Positions 8,322 through 17,675 of a stretch of 64,000 nucleotides of DNA are shown in pieces. Numbering within the stretch: position 1 is the first letter of the stretch; every line of letters starts with the position of its first letter. The translations under genes were made by a program, and so were the position numbers. The notes under the pieces were generated by a model, which saw only the letters and a list, made by a program, of their open reading frames with translations, had not been told where the DNA came from and searched no databases. The stretch spans positions 36,206-100,205 of the forward strand of contig CADEER010000003.1 of the NCBI GenBank assembly GCA_902826395.1. Reading direction: 5' to 3'. Origin of the DNA: an uncultured bacterium. GTDB taxonomy: Bacteria > Desulfobacterota > Binatia > HRBIN30 > CADEER01.

Positions 8322-10691
8322 ATGGTCGGGAAGTACTCTGATAAGACCGCCTCGGGCGCGACTCCTGCCGTGTTCGTCGCAGTTGCTCTGATGACGCTAG
8401 CTGGTGTGAGCTTCGCGGCGCCGCAGACGGTAGACCAGCAGCGCTGCTTGAATGATCTCACCAAAGGCGGTGCGAACGTCGTCAAGCACCAGGGCAAAGC
8501 GAACTGGAAATGCGTGCGCTACGCGTCGCACGGCAAGGCGGACAAGCTCGGCGACCCGGGCGAGACCCTCACCGCGCAGGCGTGTCTCACCAACGATGTC
8601 GGTGGCAAGGTCGCGAAGAAGAAGCAGTACACGATCGACAAGGACGCGACGCGCTGCCAGGCGGCGGGGTTGCCCGATTTCGCCTACAACGGCGCTGCGG
8701 CGATCAACGGTGCGGCCACGGCAAGCTCGCATGCCTTGGTGACGGCGATCTTTGGCGGCGGCCTCGACGCGGCGTTGGTCGACTACGATGCCGACCGCGA
8801 TGGTGCCAAGTGCCAGGCCGAGGTGCTGAAGGGAGCTAACCGCATTCTCGACGATATGTGGGGGGTCGGTCGCGACGCCGTCCGCGATGGCCTGAAGGGC
8901 AGAAACCGCCGCTCCGGGGCGGCGGAGGATCTCGCCGCGCACTCCCTCGACAACCTGCACGGCGAGCTGCTCGCTCGGGCGCTCGAGGACGAGCAGGGCA
9001 AGATCCAGGGTGAGGTGGACCGCCTGGCCGCCAAGGCTCAGCAGCGGTGCGGATTCGCGACGACGCCGTTGGCGGCGATGTTTCCCGGAAATTGCGCGTC
9101 CTCACCGACGATTGCCGACCTCGTGCAGTGTGTCGCGAGTGTGGCGCGCGGCGGTTTTCACGCGAGTCTCGACGGAATCTACGCGATGTCCGCCGAATGT
9201 GACCTGGTCGACGACGGCATTCACAACGGAAGCTGCATGACTCCGGCGCAGCAACGTCATGTTCTCGACCGGACCGCGTATGGCCCCGATGCGTATGTGA
9301 TCGGGCGCATCCAGACCCTCGGGTTGAACGGTTACATCGACGAGCAACTCGCTCCCGGTGGCATCGATGACTCGGCAGTCGATGCGGTGATTGCCGTCCA
9401 CTACCCGAGCTTGGCGCTCAACGTCGTCGAGGTTCGCGATTGTTATCCAAATGGCGGCGGCGGCGTTTGCCCGGGGCACGAAGGCGGTACCAAAGGCGAC
9501 GTCTGGAAGCAGATGGAAGAGTCGGAGCTCTACCGCGCGACGGCGAGCCGCCGGCAACTCGAAGCGATGCTGGTCGACTTCTGGTTCAACCACTACAACG
9601 TCACCGGCAGCGTCGGGCAGCAGAAGTGGAACACGCCATCGTATCTGCGCGACTCCATCCGGCCGTGGGTTCTCGGCAACTTCGAGGAAAGCGTCATCCA
9701 GATGACCCGCGGCTCGGCGATGCTCGACTACCTGGACCAGCGGCAGAATCAGATCGGCATTCCTCCGGGGTCTGGTTACAACGAGAATTTCTCGCGCGAG
9801 GTCCTCGAGCTGCACACGATGGGTGTCACCGGGCCGTACACCGAGAACGACGTCAAGGAGCTGGCTCGCGCACTCACCGGCTGGCGCCAGGAGTGGAACA
9901 ACGAGGCGAATTTCGCGCCCGGCTACCCCGGCTTCCGGTACCAGGATGACCGCCACGATTATCTGGGGCCGAAGCTGGTGCTGGGGCAAGTCATCAACTT
10001 TCCGGCGGACGGCGAGGAGGAGGGGTTCGTCGGGCTGTCGCTGGCGGCCAGGCATCCGAGCACGGCGACGTTCGTGTGTACCAAATTGGTGCGCCGTTTC
10101 GTGGACGATGCGCCGCCGTTCGTGTTGATCGAAGAGTGCGCGGAGCTGTTCGCGGCTGCTGAGGATGATCCAGACCAACTTGGACAAGTGACCGAGCTGA
10201 TCTTGAAGTCGAAGGAGTTCCAGATCTTTCCAGAGTACCGGCGAAGCAAGGTGAAGCGGCCGGTGGTCCTGTTGCCGAGCCTGCTGCGCGCCGCCGGTGT
10301 CGATCCGCACCCGGCGCTGGTCAACTATGCGGACGTGCGCAAGACGGCGGCGGACCTCGGCGAGCGCATTCGCAACGCCGATCCTCCCACCGGTTACCCT
10401 GATCAGTCGATCGTGTGGGCGAGTCCGGGTGGCTTGGTGCAGCGCTTCAACCTGATCGAGGAGGCCGCGATCGAGTATGCCGCCAGTTGGGGCGTGTCGG
10501 GTGCCGCGGCGAACGCCGACATCGTCGACGATGTCGCAGAGGTTCTCTTTCCGCTCGAGGGCGTGTCGACCGAAACTCGCAGTGCCGCCATCGCCTACCT
10601 CGACGTCATCGACGGCGGCGCGACGGATGCGCAGAAGGTGGAGCAGGCGGGAGCCTTCCTGCTCTCGAGTCGCGAGTTTCTCGCGCAATGA
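8322..10691 (+). CDS. Secreted DUF1800 family protein with Cys-rich N-terminal region
   Basis: 789 residues. A signal peptide ends near residue 33 (VAVALMTLAGVSFAA). Residues about 35-310 form a helical region with widely spaced cysteines (for example QQRCLNDL, NWKCVRY, ATRCQAAG, AKCQAEV, QQRCGF). A DUF1800 domain follows (about 315-785), with the typical phrases FWFNHYNVTGS, NENFSREVLELHTMGV, ELARALTGW and LLSSREFLAQ. DUF1800 proteins are secreted, of unknown function, and nearly always encoded beside a DUF1501 protein, as here (10 bases downstream, with AGGAAG between). The Cys-rich N-terminal part is not a usual component of the family. Ribosome site GAGAGG precedes the ATG. Confidence 0.92.
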   Translation: MVGKYSDKTASGATPAVFVAVALMTLAGVSFAAPQTVDQQRCLNDLTKGGANVVKHQGKANWKCVRYASHGKADKLGDPGETLTAQACLTNDVGGKVAKKKQYTIDKDATRCQAAGLPDFAYNGAAAINGAATASSHALVTAIFGGGLDAALVDYDADRDGAKCQAEVLKGANRILDDMWGVGRDAVRDGLKGRNRRSGAAEDLAAHSLDNLHGELLARALEDEQGKIQGEVDRLAAKAQQRCGFATTPLAAMFPGNCASSPTIADLVQCVASVARGGFHASLDGIYAMSAECDLVDDGIHNGSCMTPAQQRHVLDRTAYGPDAYVIGRIQTLGLNGYIDEQLAPGGIDDSAVDAVIAVHYPSLALNVVEVRDCYPNGGGGVCPGHEGGTKGDVWKQMEESELYRATASRRQLEAMLVDFWFNHYNVTGSVGQQKWNTPSYLRDSIRPWVLGNFEESVIQMTRGSAMLDYLDQRQNQIGIPPGSGYNENFSREVLELHTMGVTGPYTENDVKELARALTGWRQEWNNEANFAPGYPGFRYQDDRHDYLGPKLVLGQVINFPADGEEEGFVGLSLAARHPSTATFVCTKLVRRFVDDAPPFVLIEECAELFAAAEDDPDQLGQVTELILKSKEFQIFPEYRRSKVKRPVVLLPSLLRAAGVDPHPALVNYADVRKTAADLGERIRNADPPTGYPDQSIVWASPGGLVQRFNLIEEAAIEYAASWGVSGAAANADIVDDVAEVLFPLEGVSTETRSAAIAYLDVIDGGATDAQKVEQAGAFLLSSREFLAQ

Positions 10692-10701
10692 GGAAGCAGC
10701 G

Positions 10702-11958
10702 ATGCGGCTGACGAGAAGGGATCTGATCAAGGCTGGTGGTGCCCTGGCGACGGCGTATTTCCTGCCGCGCGGTGCGCGCCGCGCGCTCGCCGGCGGTGCT
10801 ACCGAAAAGGTGCTGGTGGCGATCTTTCTGCGCGGCGGTGCCGATCCGCTGAACCTGGTGGTGCCCGCGTTCGATTCGACCTACTACGCCGTGCGCCCCG
10901 ACATCGCGATCGCTGCCGGCGCCGAGCTTCAACTGAACGGCGGCGACAATCACGGATTCGGATTCTTCCCACTGTGGTCGGACATGAAGCAGATGTACGA
11001 CGACGGTGAGCTCGTCGCGCTCCACCTCGCCGGCAGCACCGATCCGTCGCGCTCGCATTTCGATGCGCAGGACTTCATGGAGAAGGCGGCGCCGGGCAAC
11101 CGCACCATCACGGACGGTTGGCTGAATCGCTATCTCGGGGCGATCGCCAACAGCGACCCGATTGCCGGCCTGTCGATATCGGACGCGCCGCAACTTGCGA
11201 TGCGCGGCCCTTCACCCAACGTCGCCTTCTCGGCGATCAACCAGTTCCTCGTCCAAGGTGACTTCGCGAGCGCCCGTCGGGCGGCGCTGCAGAGCTACTA
11301 CAGCGCCGGAGCCGCCGACACGCTCGGCGCCGGCGTCGATGCCGCTCTGTCGGCTGTGGATGTGATCCAATCGGTCAACACCGCGACCGGCGTCACCTAT
11401 CCGAACAACAAGCTGGCCACGGCTCTCAAAGACGTCGCCGCGATCATCAAGGCCGACATCGGTGCCAAGGTCGTTGCGGTCGCGTTGGACGGTTGGGACC
11501 ACCACACAGATCTGAACACCAGGCTCGGCGAGGTCGGAGGAGAAGACGGCGACGGCAAGGCGGTCGAGCTCAACGTCGCCTTGAAGGCGTTTCGCGACGA
11601 CCTCTTCAATTCCGGCGGAACCAATTACCTCGATCACACTCTGACCTTGTGCATGACCGAGTTTGGGCGCCGCGTCGTGCAGAACGGCGGCGCCGGGACC
11701 GACCACGGGCACGGCGGCGTCATGTTCGCAATCGGCGGTGGGGTGGCCGGCGGCAAATTGATCCTGAAGGGCGACCTGTGGCCGGGCCTGGACCCGCCGA
11801 ACCTGTTCAACGGCGAGGATCTACAGGTGACCACCGACTTCCGCGATGTTCTTGCGGAGTCCCTGTTCGCGCACCTCGGCATGAGCGTCTCGGCGATGGC
11901 GCCGATCTTTCCCGGCTTCACCGTCAAGCAGAGTAGTTTCCCGGGCCTGTACGCGTGA
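10702..11958 (+). CDS. Tat-exported DUF1501 family protein
   Basis: 418 residues. The ATG at 10702 is preceded by AGGAAG and followed by a twin-arginine signal (TRRDLIKAGGALATAYFLP). The body is DUF1501, whose fold belongs to the alkaline phosphatase/sulfatase superfamily; recognisable parts are FLRGGADPLNLVVP, SRSHFDAQDFME, LDGWDHHTDLN, MTEFGRR and GTDHGHGGVMFAIGG. The Asp and His residues in these phrases may be metal ligands, but no substrate is established for the family. It forms an operon with the DUF1800 gene before it and the CxxCH protein after it. Confidence 0.93.
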   Translation: MRLTRRDLIKAGGALATAYFLPRGARRALAGGATEKVLVAIFLRGGADPLNLVVPAFDSTYYAVRPDIAIAAGAELQLNGGDNHGFGFFPLWSDMKQMYDDGELVALHLAGSTDPSRSHFDAQDFMEKAAPGNRTITDGWLNRYLGAIANSDPIAGLSISDAPQLAMRGPSPNVAFSAINQFLVQGDFASARRAALQSYYSAGAADTLGAGVDAALSAVDVIQSVNTATGVTYPNNKLATALKDVAAIIKADIGAKVVAVALDGWDHHTDLNTRLGEVGGEDGDGKAVELNVALKAFRDDLFNSGGTNYLDHTLTLCMTEFGRRVVQNGGAGTDHGHGGVMFAIGGGVAGGKLILKGDLWPGLDPPNLFNGEDLQVTTDFRDVLAESLFAHLGMSVSAMAPIFPGFTVKQSSFPGLYA

Positions 11959-11984
11959 GCGTGCGGTCCGAGGGCCGCAAGGTG

Positions 11985-13169
11985 ATGCATCGGTCGATCG
12001 TAGCGGCGTCGCACGCGTTGGCGATGGTTCTCGTCATCGTCGTTTCGTGTGCACCGGCAGCGCGGGCGCGCGTCGATGGCATCGCGACGACGAGCTTCCC
12101 GGTGCCGGCGATGGGCTGCAATTTTTGTCATGGCGGTGGGCTGACCCCGAGCGTGACGTTGGAGTGTGTCGACTGCGGCGGCGGTCCTCCGGCGGTCGCA
12201 CCGCTGTCGGTGCACGAGTTCAAGCTCACGGTCGTCGAGATCGGCGCGCAGGACCACGCCGGCCTCAACGTCGCCGCGCCCGACGGCGTGTTGTCGACCG
12301 GGGGCAGCTTCGCCGCCGGTACGCAAGTCATCGTCAACGGCGGCGGCGATGACGAGATCACCCACACCGCGGCCAAGTCGGCGTCGGGTGGGATCGTCGA
12401 GTTCAGTTTTCTGTGGACCGCCCCAGCCGCACCGGGGATTGTAACGCTCGCGGGTTGGGGCAACGCGGTCGACGATGGCGGCGCCACCGACGGCGATGCG
12501 GCCGACTCGGTGACCCTCGATGTTGTCGTTGGAGATCCGCCCACACCGACCGCGACTCCCGAGGCGACGGCGACGCCGACCGCGACGGAGCCGGCGCCGA
12601 GCGATTGCCCAGCCAGCATCGACGGCGGCTGCGTCGCGGGCTTCTCGAAGGGGCTCTTGCTGGTCAAAGAGAACGTGCCCGGCCGCGAGAGGTTGGTCGC
12701 CAAATTTCTCAAGGGGCCCGCGCTTGCTCAGATCGACATGGGCAACCCTCTCGACGTGACGCAGGGCGGCAGTGGAACTGAGTACGCGCTGTGCATCTAT
12801 GATGATTCCGGTGATCTCGCCGGCGGCGTCGAAGTCGACCGCGCCGGCGATCTGTGCGACGGCAAGCTGTGCTGGAAGTCGATCGGCAAGGCACCGAATG
12901 ACCCCAGCGGCCCCGGTGCGGGCTATCGTTACAAGGACAAAGCGCTCGCCTCGGACGGCGTGCTGAAGGTCCTCTACAAGGGCGGCGACGCTGGCAAATC
13001 GAAGGCCCTGCTGGTGGGCAAAGGATCGTCGCTGCCGCCCGGTGTCGCGGCGGCGCTGCAGGCATCCGAGCAAGTCACCGTGCAGCTGCGCAGCAGCGAC
13101 GGTATCTGCCTGTCGGTCGATCTCGCCGAGATCAAGAAGCAGGAGCTCTTCTACTTCAAAGCAAAGTAA
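11985..13169 (+). CDS. Secreted protein with one CxxCH motif, Reeler-like domain, TPT linker and Cys-rich C-terminal domain
   Basis: 394 residues from the ATG at 11985 (GAGGG ten bases upstream); a GTG at 11955, overlapping the DUF1501 stop, is the alternative. Order: signal peptide; CNFCH near residue 35, which fits a single covalent haem site; a beta-rich region (about 45-185) resembling the Reeler/choice-of-anchor V type, with the phrases HEFKLTVVEIGAQDHAGLNV and FLWTAPAAPGIVTLAGWGN; a Thr/Pro/Ala linker (about 187-205); and a C-terminal domain of about 185 residues with paired cysteines (CPASIDGGC, CIYDD, DLCDGKLCW). It may be an exported cytochrome-like subunit of the DUF1800/DUF1501 group. 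Haem binding is inferred only from the motif. Confidence 0.8.
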   Translation: MHRSIVAASHALAMVLVIVVSCAPAARARVDGIATTSFPVPAMGCNFCHGGGLTPSVTLECVDCGGGPPAVAPLSVHEFKLTVVEIGAQDHAGLNVAAPDGVLSTGGSFAAGTQVIVNGGGDDEITHTAAKSASGGIVEFSFLWTAPAAPGIVTLAGWGNAVDDGGATDGDAADSVTLDVVVGDPPTPTATPEATATPTATEPAPSDCPASIDGGCVAGFSKGLLLVKENVPGRERLVAKFLKGPALAQIDMGNPLDVTQGGSGTEYALCIYDDSGDLAGGVEVDRAGDLCDGKLCWKSIGKAPNDPSGPGAGYRYKDKALASDGVLKVLYKGGDAGKSKALLVGKGSSLPPGVAAALQASEQVTVQLRSSDGICLSVDLAEIKKQELFYFKAK

Positions 13170-13201
13170 GAGGGGCTCGAGCCGGGCGGGGGCAAGACTC
13201 T

Positions 13202-15187
13202 TCAGTTGGCTTCGAGGCGCTCGAGTTTGCCGTACAGCGCGTCGACGTCGCGCTTGAGTTTCGCATACTGGCTGTAGACTGCCTGCGGATTGTCGTGTGA
13301 CTGGTAGAAGGCCGGATCGTTGATCTGGGCCTCGAGTTGGGAGAGCTCCGACTCCTTTTCACTGATCGCTGCTTCCATTCGCTCGAGATCGCGCTTGCGT
13401 CGGGCCTGCTCGCGATCCTGCTTTGCGGCCGGATCCTGTTTGGTCGCGGCGGTGCCGTTGTGGGTCGGCTGCTGGCGAGGGCTGACGGGGTCTGCGCCGC
13501 GCGCCCCGTCGGTTTCCGTCTCGGCGTCGGTGCGCCGGAGATCGCGTACGCGGATTGGCTTTGGGGCCTTGCCGTTCTCGGCGGCGGCCTTCTGCCGCAG
13601 ATAGTCCTCGTAGTTGCCGATGTACCGCGTCGCGTGGCCCGCACCGACCTCGATGATCTGTTCAGGTAGCTCGTCGAGGATATAGCGGTCGTGCGCGACG
13701 AGAATGACCGTCCCGTCGTAACTGCGGAGCGCGTTGAGGAGAACCGCCTTGGCGTTCATGTCGAGGTGATTGGTCGGCTCGTCGAGCAGCAGGCAGTTGG
13801 TCGTGCGCAGGAGCAGGAGCGCCAGCGCCAGGCGGTGGCGCTCGCCGCCGCTGAGGACGCTGATCGGCTTGTCGACGGCATCACCGGAGAAGAGGAACGC
13901 GCCGAGCAGTTGTCGCACCTGTGGCACCATATCGAAGGGGGCCGCGTTGGTAGTCTCTTCGAGCACGGTGTTGGCGGCGTTGAGCGCGGTCGACTGGTCC
14001 TGGGCGAAGTAGCCCAGATCGACGTTGTGGCCGATCGAACGGCTGCCCGAGGTGGGCTCTTCGACCCCGGCGAGCATGCGGATCAGGGTGGATTTGCCGG
14101 CACCGTTGGGGCCCACCAGCGCAACCTTCTGGCCGCGTTCGATGGTGAGATCGAGCCCCTGGTAGACGACCAGATCGCCGTACTGCTTTCTCGCGTTCTC
14201 GAGGCGCAGAACGGCGCGGCCGCTGCGCGGGCAAGGGGGGAAGCGAAACCGAACCGTGCGGCCGGCGCCGGCGGGCGCCGGCAATCGGTCGAGCTTGTCC
14301 AGGAACTTGATACGACTCTGTACCAGGGCGGCCTTCGACGCCTGGTAGCGGAAGCGCGATACGAATGCCTCGATGCGCTCGATCTCCTCGCGCTGCGCTT
14401 CGTAGGCGGCGCGCTCCTGTTCCAGCGCCTCCTCGCGAACCTGCTCGTAGCGGGAGTAGGGCGCCGGATAGTCGGTGAGGCGACCACTCGATACTTCGGT
14501 GATGCGGTTGGCGGTGACGTCGAGGAAGTAGCGGTCGTGAGCGACCAGGACGACCGAATGAGGATAAGAGCGCAGGAACTCCTCGAGCCAATTGCGGGCT
14601 TCGAGGTCCAGGTGATTCGTGGGTTCGTCGAGCAGCAGCATGTTGGGCTGCTTGAGGAGCAGGACGGCAAGCGCAATGCGCATCTGCCAGCCACCCGAGA
14701 ACTCGCCACCGTCGCGGTCGAAGTCCGAGGTTTTGAATCCGAGGCCCTCGAGGACGGCCTCGGCGCGGCTCTCGTAGTCGTAGCATCCTTCGTGATCCCA
14801 GCGCTCGCGAGCGGCTGAGTAGCTGTCGAGGATCTGTTGGTAGGTGTCGCTCTGCGGATCAGCGGTGCCGAGTTGGTCCTCCAGACGGCTGCACTCGGCT
14901 TCCAGGGCGCGCAAGCTGTCGAAGGCGTGCAGGGCGGCGGCACGCACGGTACGGCCCGCTGCGGAGATGCCGTCCTGCGGCAGATAGCCGACGCTGCAGC
15001 CCTTGGGCAGGGCGATTGTGCCGTTATCCGGCTCTTCCAGCCCGGCGATCATGCGCAGCAGGGTCGACTTGCCGGCGCCATTGGGTCCGACAAGGGCGAC
15101 GCGGTCGTTCTCACCGACGAACCAACTCGCGTTGTCGAATACGGTCTGGGCGCCGTACGAGCGACTGAGCTGACTGACGGTGAGCAT
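13202..15187 (-). CDS. ABC-F family ATPase (ribosome-associated type)
   Basis: 661 residues with two fused ATPase domains and no membrane segments. First domain: Walker A GPNGAGKST at 34-42, signature FSGGW at 163-167, Walker B and DEPTNHLD at about 182-194. Then comes the interdomain linker rich in Glu and Arg (about 240-310). The second domain has Walker A GPNGAGKST, signature LSGGERHR and DEPTNHLD. A C-terminal coiled-coil (about 590-661, Glu/Lys/Arg-rich) resembles that of Uup and EF-3-like members. ABC-F proteins act on the ribosome or translation rather than transport. The subfamily cannot be set by eye. Confidence 0.95.
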   Translation of the reverse strand: MLTVSQLSRSYGAQTVFDNASWFVGENDRVALVGPNGAGKSTLLRMIAGLEEPDNGTIALPKGCSVGYLPQDGISAAGRTVRAAALHAFDSLRALEAECSRLEDQLGTADPQSDTYQQILDSYSAARERWDHEGCYDYESRAEAVLEGLGFKTSDFDRDGGEFSGGWQMRIALAVLLLKQPNMLLLDEPTNHLDLEARNWLEEFLRSYPHSVVLVAHDRYFLDVTANRITEVSSGRLTDYPAPYSRYEQVREEALEQERAAYEAQREEIERIEAFVSRFRYQASKAALVQSRIKFLDKLDRLPAPAGAGRTVRFRFPPCPRSGRAVLRLENARKQYGDLVVYQGLDLTIERGQKVALVGPNGAGKSTLIRMLAGVEEPTSGSRSIGHNVDLGYFAQDQSTALNAANTVLEETTNAAPFDMVPQVRQLLGAFLFSGDAVDKPISVLSGGERHRLALALLLLRTTNCLLLDEPTNHLDMNAKAVLLNALRSYDGTVILVAHDRYILDELPEQIIEVGAGHATRYIGNYEDYLRQKAAAENGKAPKPIRVRDLRRTDAETETDGARGADPVSPRQQPTHNGTAATKQDPAAKQDREQARRKRDLERMEAAISEKESELSQLEAQINDPAFYQSHDNPQAVYSQYAKLKRDVDALYGKLERLEAN

Positions 15188-15255
15188 CCGATCTGGTTAA
15201 CCCGGATTGGTCGTGAAATCGACCACTCCACGGTCAGGTCGATTGGGTGCGACGG

Positions 15256-16251
15256 CTAACGCTGATACTTGCGCACGGCAGCATTGTGATCGTCGAGGTT
15301 CGACGAGAAGACGTGTGTGCCGTCGTTGCGCGACACGAAGAAGAGGGCTGCGGTCTGGTCGGGTTCGACAGCCGCAGCGAGGGCGGCTCGGCCTGGGTTG
15401 GCGATCGGTCCGGGCGGCAGACCTGCGTGAGCGTAGGTGTTGTAGGGGTGTGGATCGGCCAGATCGCTCCGGGTGATCGGCCGCGTCCAGTCGCCGTCGC
15501 GGCCGTAGATGATGGTGGGATCCGACTGAAGCTTCATGCCGAGTCGCATCCGGTTGTGGAAGACGCCAGCGATCAAGGGGCGCTCGCTGGCTGCACCGGT
15601 TTCCTTCTCGATCACTGACGCCAGTGTGACCATCTCCTGCTCGCTCATCCCGGCGTGCCGCCGCTGCTCCGAGAGGCCGGCGCTGACCTCGCGGAAGCGC
15701 GTCAGCATGCGGCGGACGACGGCCTCGGGCGACACGCCGGGGTCGAATTCGTAGGTGTCGGGAAATAAGTAGCCCTCGATGCCCGTCGCCGGTAGGTCGA
15801 ACTCGGCGAGCAGTTCTGGCGATCGCATCACGCACTCGAACGCGTCGCGGCCGCCGAGGCCGGCGCGCTCCAGAGCCTCGCGGATCTGCTGCGCCGAATG
15901 TCCTTCGGGGATGGTCACACGTCGGGCGAAGCTTTCCGTGCCGTGTAACTTTTCGAGCACTGCCGGCGGCGTCAGCGGCTCGTCGAACAGAAACTCGCCG
16001 CTGCGCACACCGCGGTCGGTTCCCGAGGCGCGCGCGTAGATGCGCAGAACCGTTGGCCTGTCTACGACTCCCGCGGCATGCAGTCGTTGGGCGATCTGCG
16101 CAAAGCTGGCTCCGGCCGGGATCACCACGATGACCGGCGCCTTCGCCTGTACAGGAGTGTACAGCCAACTCTGGAACCACCACGCGGCCGCGATCGTCGA
16201 CCCCGCGACGACCAGGAGTAGCAGACCGATGAGCTTCAAAAACTTCCGCAT
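15256..16251 (-). CDS. mltG: Endolytic peptidoglycan transglycosylase MltG
   Basis: 331 residues. The ATG at 16251 follows a strong GGAGGT site and starts MRKFLKLIGLLLLVVAG, a single membrane anchor. A LysM-like region (about 38-105) is followed by the MltG (YceG) catalytic domain. The predicted catalytic glutamate is E215 in LASVIEKETG; downstream are the family phrases VFHNRMRLGMKLQSDPTIIYG and NTYAHAGLPPGPIANPG. MltG cuts nascent glycan strands at the inner membrane and sets their length. It is divergent from the LysM/M23 gene at 16340, with 88 bases between the two start codons. Confidence 0.96.
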   Translation of the reverse strand: MRKFLKLIGLLLLVVAGSTIAAAWWFQSWLYTPVQAKAPVIVVIPAGASFAQIAQRLHAAGVVDRPTVLRIYARASGTDRGVRSGEFLFDEPLTPPAVLEKLHGTESFARRVTIPEGHSAQQIREALERAGLGGRDAFECVMRSPELLAEFDLPATGIEGYLFPDTYEFDPGVSPEAVVRRMLTRFREVSAGLSEQRRHAGMSEQEMVTLASVIEKETGAASERPLIAGVFHNRMRLGMKLQSDPTIIYGRDGDWTRPITRSDLADPHPYNTYAHAGLPPGPIANPGRAALAAAVEPDQTAALFFVSRNDGTHVFSSNLDDHNAAVRKYQR

Positions 16252-16339
16252 CGGCCGGACCTCCACCGGCTTCCCAATTCGTACCGTCGATCCGGTTTCA
16301 ATGTTGACAATCGTGGGGAGCCAGGGCAGGCTCCGCCGC

Positions 16340-17671
16340 ATGCTGGATGCGCGGCGGAGGAGAGGGGAGTCCCTCGACGCTGTTCGGAACGGACGGGGGT
16401 CGGGTTGGCTCCTGGTTGTTCTCCTCTCAACACTCGCTCCCCACGTTGCGACCGCCGGCGAGACTAGCACCGGACTCGCGGCCATCGCCAATCGAGTTAC
16501 CGGCGCCCACCGCGTGACGCACGTGGTCGGCCGCGGCGAAAGCCTCGGTGCCATCCTCGGCCGGTATGGGGTCGGGCCCGCCGAGGTACAGCGGTGGTGG
16601 AAGGCGGCGCGGCCGAAGCGCGATCTGAGCAAGCTGACCGTCGGCCACAAGCTCGAGCTGTCTTTCGAGCAGGATCGCCTGGTGCGGCTCGGCTACCACC
16701 TCGGGGAGTACGAGCGGTTGATCGTCGAGCAAGACTCGGCGCGCGGCCAGTTGAAGACCCGCGTGGACGAGCCGGACGTCATCATCGCTCCCGTGGGTGC
16801 CCGCGGTCGGGTCGAGAGATCCTTCTACGCGGCGGCCAAGGCGGCCGGGATACCCGAGTCGGTGATCTCCGACATGGTGGACGTGCTATCCGTGAAGATC
16901 GACTTCAACACCAAGGTGCGCCCCGGCGACCGTTTCCGGGTGCTCTATGAAGGTCGACACGACGACCGCGGTCGGGTTCTCAAAGCGGGCCGAGTGCTGG
17001 CAGCCGAGTACTACGGCGCCCACCAGTCAGTGGCGGCGTTTCTTTACCAGGACGAAGAGGGGCGCACCGCGTATGTCGATAAGGCAGGGCGCAGTCTCGA
17101 CGACTCGCTGCTCCGCTACCCGCTCGAGTTCAACCGCATCAGCTCGACCTTCTCCTCGTCCCGCTTCCACCCGATTTTGAAGAAGCGTCGACCGCACCTC
17201 GGGGTGGACTTTGCCGCGCCCACCGGGACCCCGATCCGAGCCATCGGCTCGGGTAAGGTGCGATGGGCGTCATGGAAGGGCGCGTTTGGTAATCACGTCG
17301 AGATCGACCACGGCGGCGAGATGATCTCGGCGTACTCGCACCTGAGCCGGATCCATCCCGCGACGAGGGCGGGCCAGCAGGTCGAGCGCGGCCAGCTCAT
17401 CGGTTGGGTCGGCACCACGGGTCGCTCCACCGGGCCGCATCTGCACTTCGCGATCTTCGAGAAGGGGCGTTACGTCAATCCGATGAACCCGCGTAAGTCG
17501 CCGACGGTGGCTCGGGTCGATCAACGCCGCTTCGCAAAGCAGCGCAACAACCTCAGCCAGCAATTGCGGGTGATGACGACCAACCACGAACCGCGGCGCA
17601 GTACCTCGCCGTTGGTACTGTCATCCCTCACCCAGGCCGAGCACCTCGAGCCGGGCTCCCTGACGTTCTGA
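16340..17671 (+). CDS. LysM and M23 metallopeptidase domain protein (murein endopeptidase or its regulator)
   Basis: 443 residues from the ATG at 16340 (GGCAGG upstream); an in-frame ATG at 16301 is possible. A hydrophobic signal (WLLVVLLSTLAP) is followed by a LysM motif (about 58-110, VVGRGESLGAILGRYGV), an OapA/intermediate region (about 140-260), and a lytic M23 domain with the zinc motifs H-x(3)-D (HLGVD near 286) and HLH near 368. These residues are intact, so it should be an active zinc endopeptidase cutting peptidoglycan cross-links in the periplasm. It is divergent to mltG and four bases ahead of the glycerophosphodiesterase gene. Confidence 0.93.
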   Translation: MLDARRRRGESLDAVRNGRGSGWLLVVLLSTLAPHVATAGETSTGLAAIANRVTGAHRVTHVVGRGESLGAILGRYGVGPAEVQRWWKAARPKRDLSKLTVGHKLELSFEQDRLVRLGYHLGEYERLIVEQDSARGQLKTRVDEPDVIIAPVGARGRVERSFYAAAKAAGIPESVISDMVDVLSVKIDFNTKVRPGDRFRVLYEGRHDDRGRVLKAGRVLAAEYYGAHQSVAAFLYQDEEGRTAYVDKAGRSLDDSLLRYPLEFNRISSTFSSSRFHPILKKRRPHLGVDFAAPTGTPIRAIGSGKVRWASWKGAFGNHVEIDHGGEMISAYSHLSRIHPATRAGQQVERGQLIGWVGTTGRSTGPHLHFAIFEKGRYVNPMNPRKSPTVARVDQRRFAKQRNNLSQQLRVMTTNHEPRRSTSPLVLSSLTQAEHLEPGSLTF

Positions 17672-17675
17672 CGTC

